A DNA stretch of 64,000 nt, taken from contig JAVMKO010000007.1 in assembly GCA_032164245.1 (NCBI GenBank), positions 4,488,371 through 4,552,370 of the forward strand. Reading direction: 5' to 3'. Shown one piece after another: positions 36,401 through 51,400 of the stretch. The position numbers and the translations under genes were made by a program. The notes under the pieces are model-generated. The model had not been told where the DNA came from. It did no database searches and worked only from the letters and a program-made list of their open reading frames with translations. The stretch's first letter is position 1. Every line of letters begins with the position of its first letter. This DNA is from Sternotherus odoratus. Lineage: Eukaryota; Chordata; Testudines; Kinosternidae.

Positions 36401-39400
36401 AATTTGACACGAAATCAGTCTGCAATGACTAGTATAAGGGATGGCAAACTTAAGAAAATAGGACTACAAAGTGCAAAAGTCTTGAATATTTGAAAAGTGG
36501 CCTGGTGTATGCACAGTAAGAAACCAATGTCACTTTTAAGCAGTGATCTTAAAGAAGGATGTGGCATGCATATAAATACATACAAGAGGGAAGTGCCTAA
36601 TCACGCAAGCAGGTTTAAACATGCAGAGCTGGATTTATAGAAGTCCTGAGCACCAACATTTCCGACTGACTTCAATTGGAGCTGTGGTGTTCAGCAGTTC
36701 TGAAAGTCAGCCTGCTGCAATTACTTAAAAGTCAGAGTAGTAAGAAAAGGAATTTAGTTGTCTCTCTCCTGGGGGGCTGTGAACATAAATAAAACATGCC
36801 TTTAAAGTGCTACATAAGAAGAAAGAATGATTATGACCAGTTGCCTACACGTTGGAATAGAATGAACTCCTAAATTCCTGGCTTCCATCCCAGTTCTTAG
36901 TCCTTTAGACCATGAGGCCTATTGGGGCATCTTTAATTTACTGTGACTGTAAAATGATCTCATACACAGAGGGCTTAGGTGACTTGGCTACTGTTACACT
37001 CCAAGTCAACATCAGAACCGAATGGAGGTCACCTTATACCTCGGCCTCTGTAGCTGACTGTGCATCTTTTAAAACCTGGATTTCTACTGTTAGGCACTTC
37101 AATGGATTGCTTGATTTTCAAAATGGTTTCAAAATAAACTAACAGCTGATATTATGTGTGGAAACTGGATGATACAGCATATAAATATAAAATACAGGAC
37201 CATATGAACCTCAAAATAAATTAACAGTATTATGAAATAAAATGTGTATCAGTTGCCTGCATGTACCTCCATAATCAAAGCAATTACCTCACGATTACCC
37301 AGTCCTACACCATCCAGCATCTGGCTAGACCCCATAGCTGTCTAGAAAGGGATAGACATCTGTAAATTTTCTAGGAAATCCTACTAGCTGTACTACCCTA
37401 TTTTCAGTGAGGTATTTGGGAAGGATTTGATTGTGGAGGATCTCATTAGTAGCGGATTTTCAGAGGAACCACTAATGAACCACTAATGAGACAATCCCCT
37501 TTCAGGCAGTAGCATCTCCTAAGAAAGCCCATTAGGAGTGCCCTCCACAGGTCCTTCAAACGGGCCATACAGCTTATCCGTTAGTGAATGAGGGTCTTCA
37601 CTGGAAATCATGCTGTCATGCTGTAAATATTTGAGAAGCCATGTGACAGAGCTTTCCCCTCCAGATGGCGGGATCTTCTGGAAGACCCGACATACAGGAA
37701 TATAACAACAAACACACAGGACCGGTCTCAGTGGCCCTGTATTCTGACCCTCCAATATGGGACACAACAAAATGGTTGAGCCCCGAGGCATGACTCAGCC
37801 TTGGTGATGCTGTGCAGCAGGAGCACACCACCGTTTGTCAGAACGGTTGATAGGTCCTTGAATGTTTTCACATACACTAGCACTGCCATGTTGGACTCTA
37901 TTGTGCTACATTCACTCATGAAATTAAAGGACTTTTTTTTTTCTTTTCACTTGTTTTAAAACTTTAATTATAGAAGATACCAGCTAAGACTTGGGAAGGT
38001 CTGTAATAATATTGGCCAACAGAAGTTGATAATGTCCTTCTAGTAATACACTAGACCCGCATTGCTATAGCGTGACTTTGCATATAGCATGGTCGTGACG
38101 ATGGATCCCAAATTGAAATATTTAAGTTGGGATCCGTGGCAACGCAACCCCCCCAGTGTTAAAGCGTCCCCATGTTAATAAGGCACCGCGCATGGATCCC
38201 GAACCCTGGGCTACCGTGAGGGGCTGGTGTATTGATTATGATTTGTATGACATTAATTTAGAATGCTGCATCATACCTCTGGAAGGTAGTGTGGATTTGG
38301 TAGTTTGGTTGTCATGTAGAACCTAAAGTTTCTGTCATAATCAATGTCTGAATCTCCAAGGCGAATAAGCATTCTTCCACCAGAAACAAAGGTCTGCTTC
38401 AAAAGAACAGGCTCCAGCGCAGGGTCCAAGACTTCCTTCAACTTTAGAAAAAACAAAAAACAAAAACAGATTAAGGTATTTTCTACATGTAACTGGTAAC
38501 TGAAACACTTCATTACTAAAATGTTAAATTAATTTAAGACTCTCCACTCTATGCAAGGAGAAGAATAATTATTATTATGTATGATTTGTATTACTGTATT
38601 GGCTAAATAAATGTGTTGATCTCTAAGGTGCCACAAGGACGCCTCGTTGTTTTTGTAGTGGCTAGGAGCATAGTCATGGACCAGGACTCCATTGTGAGAG
38701 TTGCTGAACAAACACATGGTCCCAATGATATTCTTGAGTTCACTTATTATTCTCTGCTTTTCTATTTTTTGTTATAGGATATGGCTGGATTTTCAAAGGA
38801 GCCTAACAGAGTTACGTGCCCAAATCCCACTGATATTAAACACTCCAAATTATGCTTTGTTTTTTAAACAGGAGAACGTTCTGCAGTAAAACATGTAGGC
38901 TATCTCAGAGCACAAATCAGTGATGTGACAGAAATCAGTAACAGAATTTAGACAGTGTTAAAGCAAAGACTTAGGATACGTCTATACTACTCGCCGGATC
39001 GGCGGCAGTGATTGATGTATTGGGGATCAATTTATTGCGTCTCATCTAGACGCGATAAATTGATCCCCGAACGTGCTCCCCGTCGACTCCAGAACTCCAG
39101 CTCTGGAAGAGGAGTAAATGCAGTCAATGGGGGAGCTGCCACAGTTGACTCACCATTGTGATGGCCAGGTAAGACAAACTAAGATACTTAAAAAGTAAGA
39201 CCATAAATCAAAATAAAGAAATACATTTGAATTTTCGAGTGAGTCATGAATGATCTGACCCAGTGCCATATATATCCTGCCAATGAATACAGTATTGAAT
39301 TTTTACCTCTGGTATTGAAAACTGACAAACATACAGCAGATTGGTGGAAATTCACTTTTGCATATCTTTTTCTTTCCTGCAGTTACTGATCCTGATGGCT

Positions 39401-42400
39401 ACTCAAATCACAACTAAAGTCACAGCTTAGGGCCAGGGGAACTAGGAATAGCTTATCTCACATGCCTATGGGATCCAAGAAATATCTATCTGTGGATAAA
39501 AGATACATACCTCTTCTAGAAGAACAGGTAAACCCAATCTAATAGCATTCTCAAGAGTACGCAGGAAACCAACATCTGTAAGCTTAATTATCTTTAAACC
39601 AGATTTCATTTCTTTGTTTCTTATCCACCGATTTGCCTATGTAGGAAACGAAAGTAATCACTAAGGTTGGCTAAGTTTCACATTTGACCAGCAGATTAAT
39701 TAGCATGTTTGCCTCAATATTCAGAAGTGCAATTCTTAAGGCCACTGCTTTGATCAGGAAAAGTAAATTAATTGCACTAACTCTTTACTCCTGAGAAGCA
39801 TCACCAGAAAATAAGGTTTTTGCTTGTCTCTGTAATATCTATGGCTTTTACAGTGCACGGTGTGATATTCAACTGTGCTGGTATTGCTAGTATTTTATTG
39901 GCCTTTATAGGTCCCGATTGCGCCGTTCAAGGCATAGAATCATTTTCGGGAGTAGTCTGAGGCAGCACCACCTCAAGAGAAGCTCTACGAGGGACTGTAT
40001 ACCAGAGGGCCAGCTTCCAGTGGGATTATACACACTGTGCAGTACGGATTACTCTTCCTGGTGCACCCAAGGCTGGTGTGGAGAGGGGGACTGGCCTTCC
40101 ATTCATCCCCTTTAGGATGAGTTGTGCATTAGGAAGGAGCAATCCTTGTGCTCATCTGACCCACCAATCCTTCTCCTGGCCCAGTCAGTCAGCAGCCCCT
40201 CTCCTCCAACAAGGACACCAGACCATGAAGAGAGAACTGTATAATGTCTAGGGAAGAGGAAAGGGTTGAGTGAAGAAGGAAGAAATACCCACACAGACGT
40301 GACTGGACCCTAAAGCAATTAATAGTGGATTTATGCTTGTAATGTTTTAAATGTAAAAATTAAATTGAAAAAATGTTTTCATTCTAAATTCTTTCATTGT
40401 GCTCACCCATCTCTTCCAATAATTACACTTTTGGGGAAAAGGAGTGACCAATGCAGGGAATTGTCCTAGCAAAACTGTCTATTGTTCAATGGTCATTTAG
40501 CACTAGGTCAATTAAGGGGATTCAGAAAACCACAAAAATGTGTGGTGAAGTTATAGCAGTTATAGCACAAAATAAACACCAGTTGGTAGTGTTTCTTTTC
40601 TCTTTTTTAGGTTATATAATAATAATAATTAATAATAATAGCCTTCACCATCTTTCTTTCATTTTGTAAAATGCCTTTCATAGCTTCGACCATCTTTGAG
40701 ACTCGTCCCTGGGCCTTTACGGAAAACTGGACGCAATCCTGTTTTTCCTCTGTTATCAATACAGTTTATAGTTTTCATATTCTGGCGGGTGTTTATATCA
40801 TACATTTTGCACAATCATTTCCATGTTATTTATAGTTAGAAACCTCTATTAATAATTTTAAACCTATTCCAATTTTCTTTGGAATGAGAATGTTAAATTA
40901 GACTCCATGCAATACCTGAAACACTATTGTGTTTTTTTATTTTTAACTAGCAAAAATACCCAGCGTTGCTCGGGGTATTTGTAATTGGAAACTGGGATGT
41001 AAAAAGACTACCATGTTTTTTATTAATACAAATTTTGTTCAGACGTCTCAGTATTGTTCAGGTCCATTGGAGGGGGGAGAGAGCTGAGCGAGTGCAGGGT
41101 CCATTGGATGGGGGTATTATTACATCATAAATATGTCACAGAGAACAGCAGGTTTTAACCTGCTGCCCAGCTGATGTGAATGGGCTTTAAAGCATTTCAC
41201 CCCTGGGGGGCGTCAGAGGTGAGATTTGAAAATTTTTTGACTCTTACCCTGATTAGGACACTAAAGCCTATAACTGTACCAAATTTCAAGTCCCTAGCTC
41301 AAACGGTGTGGAAGAAGTAAGGCAGCATACATACACACATACACCATTTGACTTTTATATATATAGATCACAGGTCCCATATTGCAAATGTATAGACCAG
41401 ATTCTCAGCTGGCATGAGTCACCATCCCATGGCTCTATTGAGGTATGTTGATTTCCTCGAGCCGAGGCTCTGGCCCCAAGCCAACCAAGAAAAAGGTGTC
41501 AGCGTTACAACCGTCTGGTACAAAAGCTTATGGAGGAGTTGGATTTCTGGAAAGGGAGCTGCATCAGCACAGTTTACAATCAGTACTCACCTGATCCTGG
41601 GGGTCAATCATCAGTGGCCAGCGTCGCCCTCGAGTCACAAGAATTCCATTCTCGGTAGACACATAGTCACGGGGTAACCCATCTGTGTTCCACTGGCGAA
41701 TTTCATAGGGATCCCCCAAAATGTTTATAAGACTGAAGTCTGGACTGATAGGAATCTCTAGATTTTGACATTTCTTGATCCAGCAATCTATCAGCTGAGA
41801 GAGAGAGAGAGAGATTAGTTGTAAAAAGAGATTCATAGGAGAATGGGAATTGTACTCAATTCAATGGGAATTGTAACAGTAACCTGTTGGATGCTAGTTG
41901 GTAGTAATTAAAAGTTATCATCATTGGGTGGCTGCTTGATTGCTTAGGGGGCGACAATTGAATGTCTTTAGTACATTTCAGAATAGACAGGGGTCCTTGT
42001 CTTGTACTACTAATAATTCTACACCCTTCACAATTGTCACTAATAGCTGAATATGTTATAAAACTGAACTCTCAACAGCAAGCCTGAGGATGATTAATGC
42101 AGTTGTAGGGGAATGCTTAGATTGACTCTGGCTATATTGCACCTATTCAGAGGCTAGAGCAATTCTACAGTGATGTCAGTTTGGTACCTTTCACAAGCAT
42201 CACATTATGGAGGACCAAAAGAAAAGGGAGATTATTTTTACTCACCAGTTGCCTATAAAGTGCTGTAAAAGCCCCATAATAGGCAACACAAGCAGCTGCT
42301 ATGAACACATTTCCTATGATGTTTGAAATCTCATCATCAAAATTCCTGATGCTCTCTTCCCACCGAACTTGCTCATCTCCTAATGCAGCTGTAAGCTTCC

Positions 42401-45400
42401 CAGCTCTCGTGAGGCGGGCTTGGGTAAGTGCCATGGTCCTTGCTAAACAGTTATAAAATTATTGGACCGTGATTAGTATTAAGAAGTCAATTTTTCCTAA
42501 TAATCTTGTCCCGTCCTTTCTATTTTAGCCTCCCTCTGCCCATACCCTTTCTTCTAGCCTTAAATTCCACAGTGGCTTTCTGGAAAACTTCTTTTTGGCC
42601 TATTGATTGGGTACTTCAGGGCAGACTGGCCCATGAACATATCTCCTGACCTCGCTAAACTCCCACCACACTCTCTTCAAATCATCCTGCTGTAATAACA
42701 TCACAGCAGGATGATATTATTATCACCTGCAATTGGAATCTGGTTACTCCAGCTGAAGCTGCCTGAAGGAATGGTCACAAGCCTAACTGTTGGCAGATGT
42801 AGTGTCTCCTTACCACAGTACCGTGTGGCCGAAGAAGCAGTGGGGAGACAGAGTGCTAGTAAATCATGTGTTTGACCCCTTCAGTGGAGTTTTACTGATG
42901 TGCATATTAATTTCCATACCACTGTGTTGATACTGTGCATAGTATGAGACTGTCCTGCTCAGGGCTAGCTAGTTCCCCCTGGTCCCTCTAGCTGTATAGT
43001 GGAGGCATGAAAGTGAAAGATTCATTTAACTATTTAATGACTTCAAGAGAAATCACTTACCAAGGCTCTCTTTTTCTTCAAGGCTTCTTTCATACTGGTC
43101 TTGTAATGCCTGTATCTGATCCTCCACTTGTTTTAATTTCTTTTGCTTGTCACGAAGGGTAGCCATAGTCACATCAAGCTCAGCCTAAGAACGTAAGGAA
43201 ACATTTAGGCCACAGCTTTCAAACCTGGTAGCCTGATTTTTAGAAGCGCTGAAGTCAATGGAAGTGGCAGATACAGGGAGCTTGTGAAAATCAGGTCACT
43301 TAGTCGGGTACCTACATATGAATAAGGAGTCTTTTTGACAAAAATGTTCTGGTTTAAAGCCACATTTTTCCTATTAATAAAATGGCATTTTCATAATGAG
43401 TGCCTCCACCGTTTTTCTAGGGAGTAGGATATGAAACTGTCACACACACTAGTCTCTTCTGTAATCCGCTTGGCAGAATATTGACACAGGACCAATGGCT
43501 GGGGAAAGTCTCGCTTGGGCCACAGCTCTTTGAAAATTCATCCCCAGATGACCTGTGTGTGGTCAGTCTTGGAAGAACTAGGCGAGAATGTCATGTACAA
43601 TACCTGACTGTCCCATGTGCTGTTTCTACCCCATGAATGGAGTGCCCATATGAGGCTTAATTTGACCACTTATAGACAGTAGAGAGAGGATACATCCTCC
43701 TTGGAACTAGAAGTAGCTTCTGTAACAGGACAGGAGTCCAGGACACTACTTTCTGCTGGATTTGGCCCAAAGAGTTAAAAGAACAATTCTGGATAAAAAA
43801 ATGCCATTACCTAGAGCAGGAACTGATTTTTGGTCTGTGTACAATACCCACAACAGTGGATCTAATCCATGACTGGGACTTCTAGGCGTTACCGGAGTAA
43901 AAAAAAATTAATATCATCATCCAAGTTCTCATTCTAACAAATAAAGGACATTAGCGACGCACCTGGGCAGCATTTAACTTTTGCCTCTTTGGCTCAACTT
44001 CTTTGACGACTCTAGAGTATAAATCCATGGCTCTCACCCACATGCACATAGATTTGCAGGCCCGGGACACCTTCTCTACTTTTTCAGGCACAAAATCTGG
44101 GTTATTTATATATTTCTGAAGCTTTAACAATATTTGCGGCTTTATATTTTCTTTATCGTATTCTAAAAGTTTTTTGAGGAAATTGGAATCTCCAAGGAGC
44201 TGTTTTGCTGTTGCCCAGTCTGGCCTGAAAGAAAAGAACAGTAACAGAACGTGATACAGACGTGCCCTGAGAACATTATCATAAATAACAAATTTGCACT
44301 TTTCAGACCACTTCCTCTCGCTTTGTACAGAGTTCTGAAGAGCTTGACAACAGCCAGGGCTTGATAAAAACATAGCAACAGCATTTACATTTCTATATCA
44401 CATGTGATTAACATAAACGTGCTATAGACTAGATCTTCTTTGTAGGACACATGTAAACAAAGGGCTAGGCCTCCAAATGAAGGTAAGACTGTAGAAGAAG
44501 ACTGTAGTTCTGCTGCTCCAAATTGGCACTTAGGCTTGAGAGACTAATGCTTTGTGAATGTGTGAACTGAACAACAGATAGCACCTCTATGGATTTCAAA
44601 TAATCTATAGACAAAGGCAGGCTGCCAAACCTGCTACTTTTCTAGTAGAATGGGCCCTATGGGCTTTCTGACTGAAATTCCTGCCAAGTCACCATGGGTA
44701 TGAATCTGTACTTTAATCTCCTCTTAAGAGTTGGATCTTTGTTTCTCTGTAGCGGGGGATGACTCACCCCTGCAGCACCTCCTGCTGGTCATCCAGGAAT
44801 TAGCTCTTTTGCAGCCGGAGTGCTCTCTGCAGCCCAGTGTCTCGCTGTCCACTAGCCCCGTGTCCCTCCCTGGACCTTGGTGCCCTTTACCTTGGGTGCT
44901 ACCCCCGGCAGTACCCTCACACTCTACCTCTGGGTCTCCCCACCCTGAGAAACCCCACCTTGCCTCAGTCTGGGCTACTGCCAGTCATCATCAAGCCCCC
45001 GCACCCTGGGGCAGACTGCAGTGTAACAGGCACTCATCATAGACAAGGGGTTTTTGGCCAGGCTGCCAGGCTGCCTCTGTCTAACCCCAGTATCTTCCCT
45101 GGGCCTTTGTATCAGGCCTGAACTCCCCAGCTCAGCCTGTCCTTTCCCCAGCACTGCTCCAGCCTAGTTACCCTCCTCAGCTTCTCAGGCAGCCAGGTCC
45201 TCCTCTCTGTGTAGCTAGAGAGAGTCCTTGAGCTCCAAACTTTCAGCCCTTTTATCAGGGCCAGCTGGTCTCTAATTGACCCAGCCACAGGGGGCTGCAA
45301 TTCCAATTAGCCTGGGATTGCTGCTTTCTCCCAGCAACAGCACAAGTTTGCTGCTTTCTATCCAGCAATAACCCACTCCAGGGCTGCTTTACCCCTTTTA

Positions 45401-48400
45401 TTTTAGGAACAGAGTAATCACCCCGCTACACTCTCCAACAACCATGTGAATTTCCTGTATGGTTTAGTCCTGTCAAGGTAATGAACTTTTTTCACATTGA
45501 AACCATAGAATCTAGTCTTCTCTGGTACACAAGCTTGTAAAAAACTGGATCAGCTCACATGAAAATCCAAAGCCACCTTAGTCAAAAATTTTGGATGTGG
45601 TCCTTATGGAGAATCCACCATCAGCTTGGAATTCAGAGAAGCAGATCCTCAGCTGGTGAGAATCAATGTAGCTTCTTTGAGGTCACTGGACCTAGGCCAA
45701 TTTACACCAACTGAATATCTGGCCAAGAGGCTTTTGTACAGACAGGATATCATCAGCAAAAGATGACCAGTTTCTCAATGGTTAAAGAAAGCAGCCTCAA
45801 GAGCTCAGTGAGAAATTCTCAAAGTAGAAGTGAGAGGAGGCTTACTAAAAAGTAACTCGATCTCAAATTAAATAATACATTTGGTTTATTTAAAGAAAAA
45901 CTACTTTATTTATAGCCAAGATTTAAAATCCATACAGTTGGGAATAAAAAACTCAATGCTACTTATGTTTTAAGTAAAAAATACTCCAATATTCTGTAAA
46001 AAGGGGGAATTTGACCTGTGGAATGTTCACTTTTTGAAATGTGGATTGTTTACCACACCAGATATTTTAGCATCATTGTCTAAAATATGTCTTTTCATTG
46101 TTTTGTTACGATATCTTATTGATGTAATGAATCTCTAAATCCTCTTTGGATGTTAATTGCTCCATTGCTTGAGCATACCACAACTTTATGCTTCAAGAAA
46201 CTAGAATTTGACCCAGACACATCAAAGCTGACAAGTGTTATTGTTAGGGATTTTGGAAACTCTTATAAAATAATTGCTTGTATCAAAGACACAAAGTATG
46301 TCATGCAAAATTAAATGTAACCCTATAATTTAGTTTTCCTCTTCTCCCCATTAAGAACTGGTTTCAGAGAATATATGTGGTCTGTTACTTATAAATTAGC
46401 GATGGACCCTACACACATAATTTGGAACTGGTTCTGAAACTTTGAAAAAGTTCCAGGAGTTTGACATGTGGTTTTAGTCCAGCCCACTATCGAGACTGAG
46501 ACCAGTTATGAACTATAGATGCCAATCTGGATCTGAACTTCCCCAAAGTTCAGGTGTGTTTTGACTCAGGGTTTTGGCTCAGGTCAACCTTTTTCAGAAA
46601 TATAATCACCGCATCATGGTGGATGAGGATACCATTTTTCTGAGAAAAGTGTAGAAGGTGTTTTGCGTGAGAGACCCACAAAACAAAGCTAAGCAGCTGT
46701 GACTACAGCTGTCAGAGACAATGCTTTGATTCAACCAAAGATATTCTCCACATTAGCAACAAGAGTCCTGTGGCACCTTAAAGACTAACGAAAGTATTGA
46801 AGCATAAGCTTTCATGAGCTAATACCCACTTCCGCCCACGAAAGCTTATGCTTCAATACTTTTGTTAGTCTTTAAGGTACCACAGGACTCTCTGTCGCTT
46901 CTGCAAACCCAGACTAACACGGCTACCTCTCTGATTCTCTCCACATTAGTGTACGCTTCCTATTAAAATGTGAATTTACTGTAGAAGTAGGTACCATTAT
47001 ACAAAACATTTCACTCGGGAAGAGCTGGGGGAGAAGAAATCAAAGAAAAAACAAAGAACAAGATTAACAAATAATGGAGTAAAATAAAACAAAATACTAG
47101 ATAGCTCTGAATGGCTTACTTTGCATTTAAAAGAATGGAGATAGCTTCCATTACAGTCATGACAAGATCCGGAGGCTTGGTAAAAACTCTAATTTCAGAT
47201 ATATCTGCTTTATCCAAAGAGTCAAGAGCTTTGTTTGCAGCCTCTAAAGCTGGGAGAGCTTCATCCAGATCCCGCTGAGCATCATCAGCAATTGCCTGAG
47301 TCTCTTCCGCTTTCACTTTGGCAATAGCTTCGTCTTCTTGAACAATGCGGCGAACCTCAAAATTAAATGGGCAGTGCAATGTTTTCAAAACACAAGATGT
47401 AAATAGCTTCACTTGCTCTGTCTTATTTCTTTAACGGGTTTGCTTAACGCTCACTTCTGCATTTTTGGTTTTATACATGAAGTATGCAAAATAGAATTAT
47501 AGAGGAGCTTCAGCGGACCTGACACACACAGAAAGTTATTAATTGGTGAATGATAATAAAATCCCATTACTTTTGAGGAGCAATGGCCAAGGATCTGCAG
47601 GGACACACCACATCCTGTAGGCCTCAGGCTCTGGCCTACCACTGGCAGCATAGCTGGCTGTACTGTTCTTGACCTTACCTCAGCAGCCGTAACCCCTGAG
47701 ATGTATGTCACAGAGCGCACAAGTGATGTTAACGCTTTTTGAAGCGGCATTAATTAACATGGAAAATGTCTGCATAAGCTCTGTTCCACCCAAAGAAGAA
47801 ATATTTGTACTGGTAGAAGCTACACTATAGAAAAGCAGGACACAGTCTAACTGCCTTTCCCTTCCTGCAGTCCCTGTCAAGGTTCAGTTCTGCGCATTTA
47901 GGCCCTTGTACTCCCCAGTATGTCACATAAAAGAGGATAGCACAGAGCCCATAATTTTTAAACCTTTAAACCCTGTGGTAACCCCAGGGAAGGCTACTGC
48001 CAGAGGGGTTTGCGGTGAGAGAGGTAACTACAGGTTAATTGGGTTCAGCTGAGCAAGGCTGCCACTGGCCAAAACAGGATCAGCTGAGCCCAATTAAAAA
48101 GGCGGACAGAGACCTTTTTAAACCCTCCTCCCCAGCTAGGAAGGGGGGAGAGATAGAGGGAGTGAGGCTGCCAGCAGGTTGGGGGCAGCAGGACAGGGAG
48201 CCTCTCCAAGCCAGAGGACGGCTTGCCCTGAACAGAGGGTAAGAGACCCAGCCAGAAAGGAGTGGCTAGGGGGAAGGAAAGCCTGACCTTGGGCTTTCTA
48301 GGTGGTTTGCCTGGGCAGCACTTGCTTCACCAGAGCTTAAAGGACTGGAGCCTGGGGAGCCAGAGGTGGCGCCTTGCCACAACCCATTACTTCATCTATG

Positions 48401-51400
48401 AACTATTGAGCAGTAACACGTTATCTCATAAATATTACAAGATAATTCTTTGTACCTGATCAGCATTTTCTTGATCCACTGCTAATTTTTCCATCAAAGC
48501 CTCAACATCCACTGATTTTTCTACAAGGACTGGCTCTAAAGCGGAGAGATCTAATTTCATTTTATCTACAAGCACGTTCGTCTCTAATAGTTTGGATAAG
48601 CCATTCTTCACTCGATCCCGAGCCTGAAGCACAATAAAAACATTTCATATATCTAATTACTTTTTCCCAAACACAGAGTCCAAAAAACACATCTGTACTT
48701 TTTCCAAATGCTGAACTTCCAAAAAATTCTAACATGATAAAAATATAAATTTATGCACAAATATATTTTAACACCCAGTAATGTAAGTTTTATATCAGTT
48801 GTAAATTATGTTATAAATAATTTGTATAATATGTTTATTTTAAGGGTGCTGTCATAAAAATTTTATGTTAGTGTAGATGTAACAATCTTTATACAGATAT
48901 AAAAGAAAAATCTAAATTGGCATACATGATCATGCTTATCAAACAGAAGCTGCCAGATATTTAGGCCCAACATTGATTTTTGTTAAATAAAACATTCATG
49001 TTTTAAAAATATTATTGCAATCTTTTGGTGCAATGTGTAAAATTCAATAAAAATGCTTGCTTGTTTTTCTTTGGTTTTGATTTAATCATTGTGCTGCAAT
49101 GTTTGTATCCCAAGTGTCTTCTCCTAGAACAAGAGATGGGAAAAGTGAAATGACTTTCATTTTTTCCTTTTCCATGTGAATGAAGTACAGAATGGTAACG
49201 AAAAGCAGCAACAGTAGAAAGTAAATTAGACTTTAAAAATTCCTTGTTTTAATACTCAATACTTGGAAAAGGAAAATTGGGCTAGTTCACTACAAAAGAA
49301 TTACATGTTATTTTACTTATAGTAAACCCTGAAGCTGCTGCACTCTGAAGGAAAAATAATACAAGACTCTGAGGGGAAGACAGACACATTTCTCAGACAC
49401 AATAAACAGAGATTTTTGTTTAATAAAATTAAACCTACTGAAACCAGCTGCTTCCTTTTTTCCCCCAGCATGGACAAGTAGAGATTGATTAATTCTAAAT
49501 ACGAAGTGGGTGTTGTGTAATATCGTCGCCGCAGCTCAGCATAATACCGTTCTGCCATTTCAGTCACACTCATATGAATATCTACACACATTACTGAAAC
49601 TTTCTCTTTCAACTCGTCACTTCCAAGATCGACATTCAGGAAAAATGTTCTTGATACAGAAAGAAGTGCTTCTCTGGGCCACTGAAAAAGGGAAAAAGAT
49701 TATATATAAATAACAGTCATTCACCTCATCGCAGTCAAAGCCAACATTTGTATTGAGAATTTTCCATATTTCACCACAAAGTAGATGTTTTCTCTGGACC
49801 ACTGCAGAAAGAATACATGATACTTAAAAACCCTTATCAAATGACTCTATGAATTCCACAAGCCAACTGCTATTGAAACTGGCCAGCTACTGATGAGATG
49901 TTTCTGGATAAGACTTGGTGGTCTGGGGTGGATTTAGTGGTTCCTACAAGCCATGTAGATGTTGAACCCCATCACACTACAAAGCAAAGGTCTACAAGCT
50001 GACAGAAATCATGGCAGTGATCCTCGTGTGTCTCCTCAGAAGGTCACCTTGATCTTCAGCTTGCTCTGTTTGGCCTGCTGCATCAGGACTGAGGAGAGGG
50101 GACCAAACCAAGATCAGCATCTTGTCTGAGCTGCCTCTGGTGTTCTCCAATGTCTCAGTCTGAAGGAGAGGCCAGGAGCCAATATGTTATCATCAACTAA
50201 GTAGAAACCCACAGTCAGTTATTTGAGATGAAATTGTGGCCTGCGTTGTGCAGGAGGTCAGACTAGATGATCATAATGGTCCCTTCTGACCTTAAAGTCT
50301 ATGAGTCACAGTAACATATTCTAGTTAATAAGAATCTTGGAATTAACTGTCATTGAAAAATAACACATAGGTCACATAATCCCAGATGACATTCGGGAAG
50401 CTAGATTTTTACTTGATTTTTTATAACATAGAATGTTAACTTTGAGATGTCTCAGTAATAATCACTCTGTTGATCTTAGTACAAACCTGCACAAACCAAT
50501 CAATAGTACAGCAATTCACAAGGGATGGAAACATCCGACATCGTGCTCGGAAAGCTTCACCTACAGGACTCATACAGAGAACGATATGCAGCTTCTGACG
50601 AACTCGATTAATGAAGTATTGAAATACCTGTTTAAGAAGAACACAGCATACAGGAAAAATCAAGGAGGTGACAATGAGGTTGTTTACTCAAAGGAAATCT
50701 AGTACGGTCATGTACTGCAGGGAACAACCCTGCTTTGGCTGAATGATCCAACGGGCCATTTCCATCTCTAACCTCAGTCTATAGCTAGTCATGGAAATTG
50801 TCTGTGAACAGCAGAATTCTTCTCTCCAGGGTGGAATATGAATATTTTGCCCACGTCACAGAAGTATATCGGACCCTCACTATAGCCCGGGGTTTGGGAT
50901 CCATTTGTGGTCCCGCGCTAACGTGGGGGATGCGTTGCCATGGATCCCAATTTAAATATTCACATTTGGGAACCATGGCAACAGCCGCGCTGTACGTGAA
51001 CCCACACTATAGCAATGTGGGCCATAGCGAGGGGCCGGTGTACTTATTAAAAGTCCTGGCAATTGATCTTCCTGCATGTAAACAGAGTGCAATGTTCTCC
51101 TCTTTTCTTTAGATACATTAGATAAATAAGAAACAGATAAAAGGCATGTGTTAGAATGTCTATACTTAATTCTTTAAAAATAAGAATTTTAGTAATATCT
51201 ATTTACAATGTGATACAATAAACTAATATTTGCAATACTTCTCCTACCTCATCTCTGTTCCCCTCTGGTATTCCTGCCTCTTTAGCTTTGGGTCTCGTAG
51301 GTGCCAGAACCTGTTCCAATTCATCTTTTTCAAATAAATTAGGTACTTCCCCAGAATTGAGAATATTGTTTATGTCTTCCAAAAACTCCTCTACAACAAT

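Larger units (their letters stand above)
35109..38276. other. Intron between DNAH6 exons 16 and 15
   Basis: Contains a compound hAT/LTR insertion (35457-36387), a palindromic repeat fragment (36630-36730), an unrecognised minus-strand segment with several open frames (37519-37919) and a MITE (38045-38233). Confidence 0.6.
44225..47119. other. Intron between DNAH6 exons 10 and 9
   Basis: Contains a solo LTR (44748-45430) and a hairpin Penelope-like insertion (46757-46937). Otherwise AT-rich, with an old repeat near 45650-45730 (CCAATTTACACCAACTGAAT). Confidence 0.6.
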
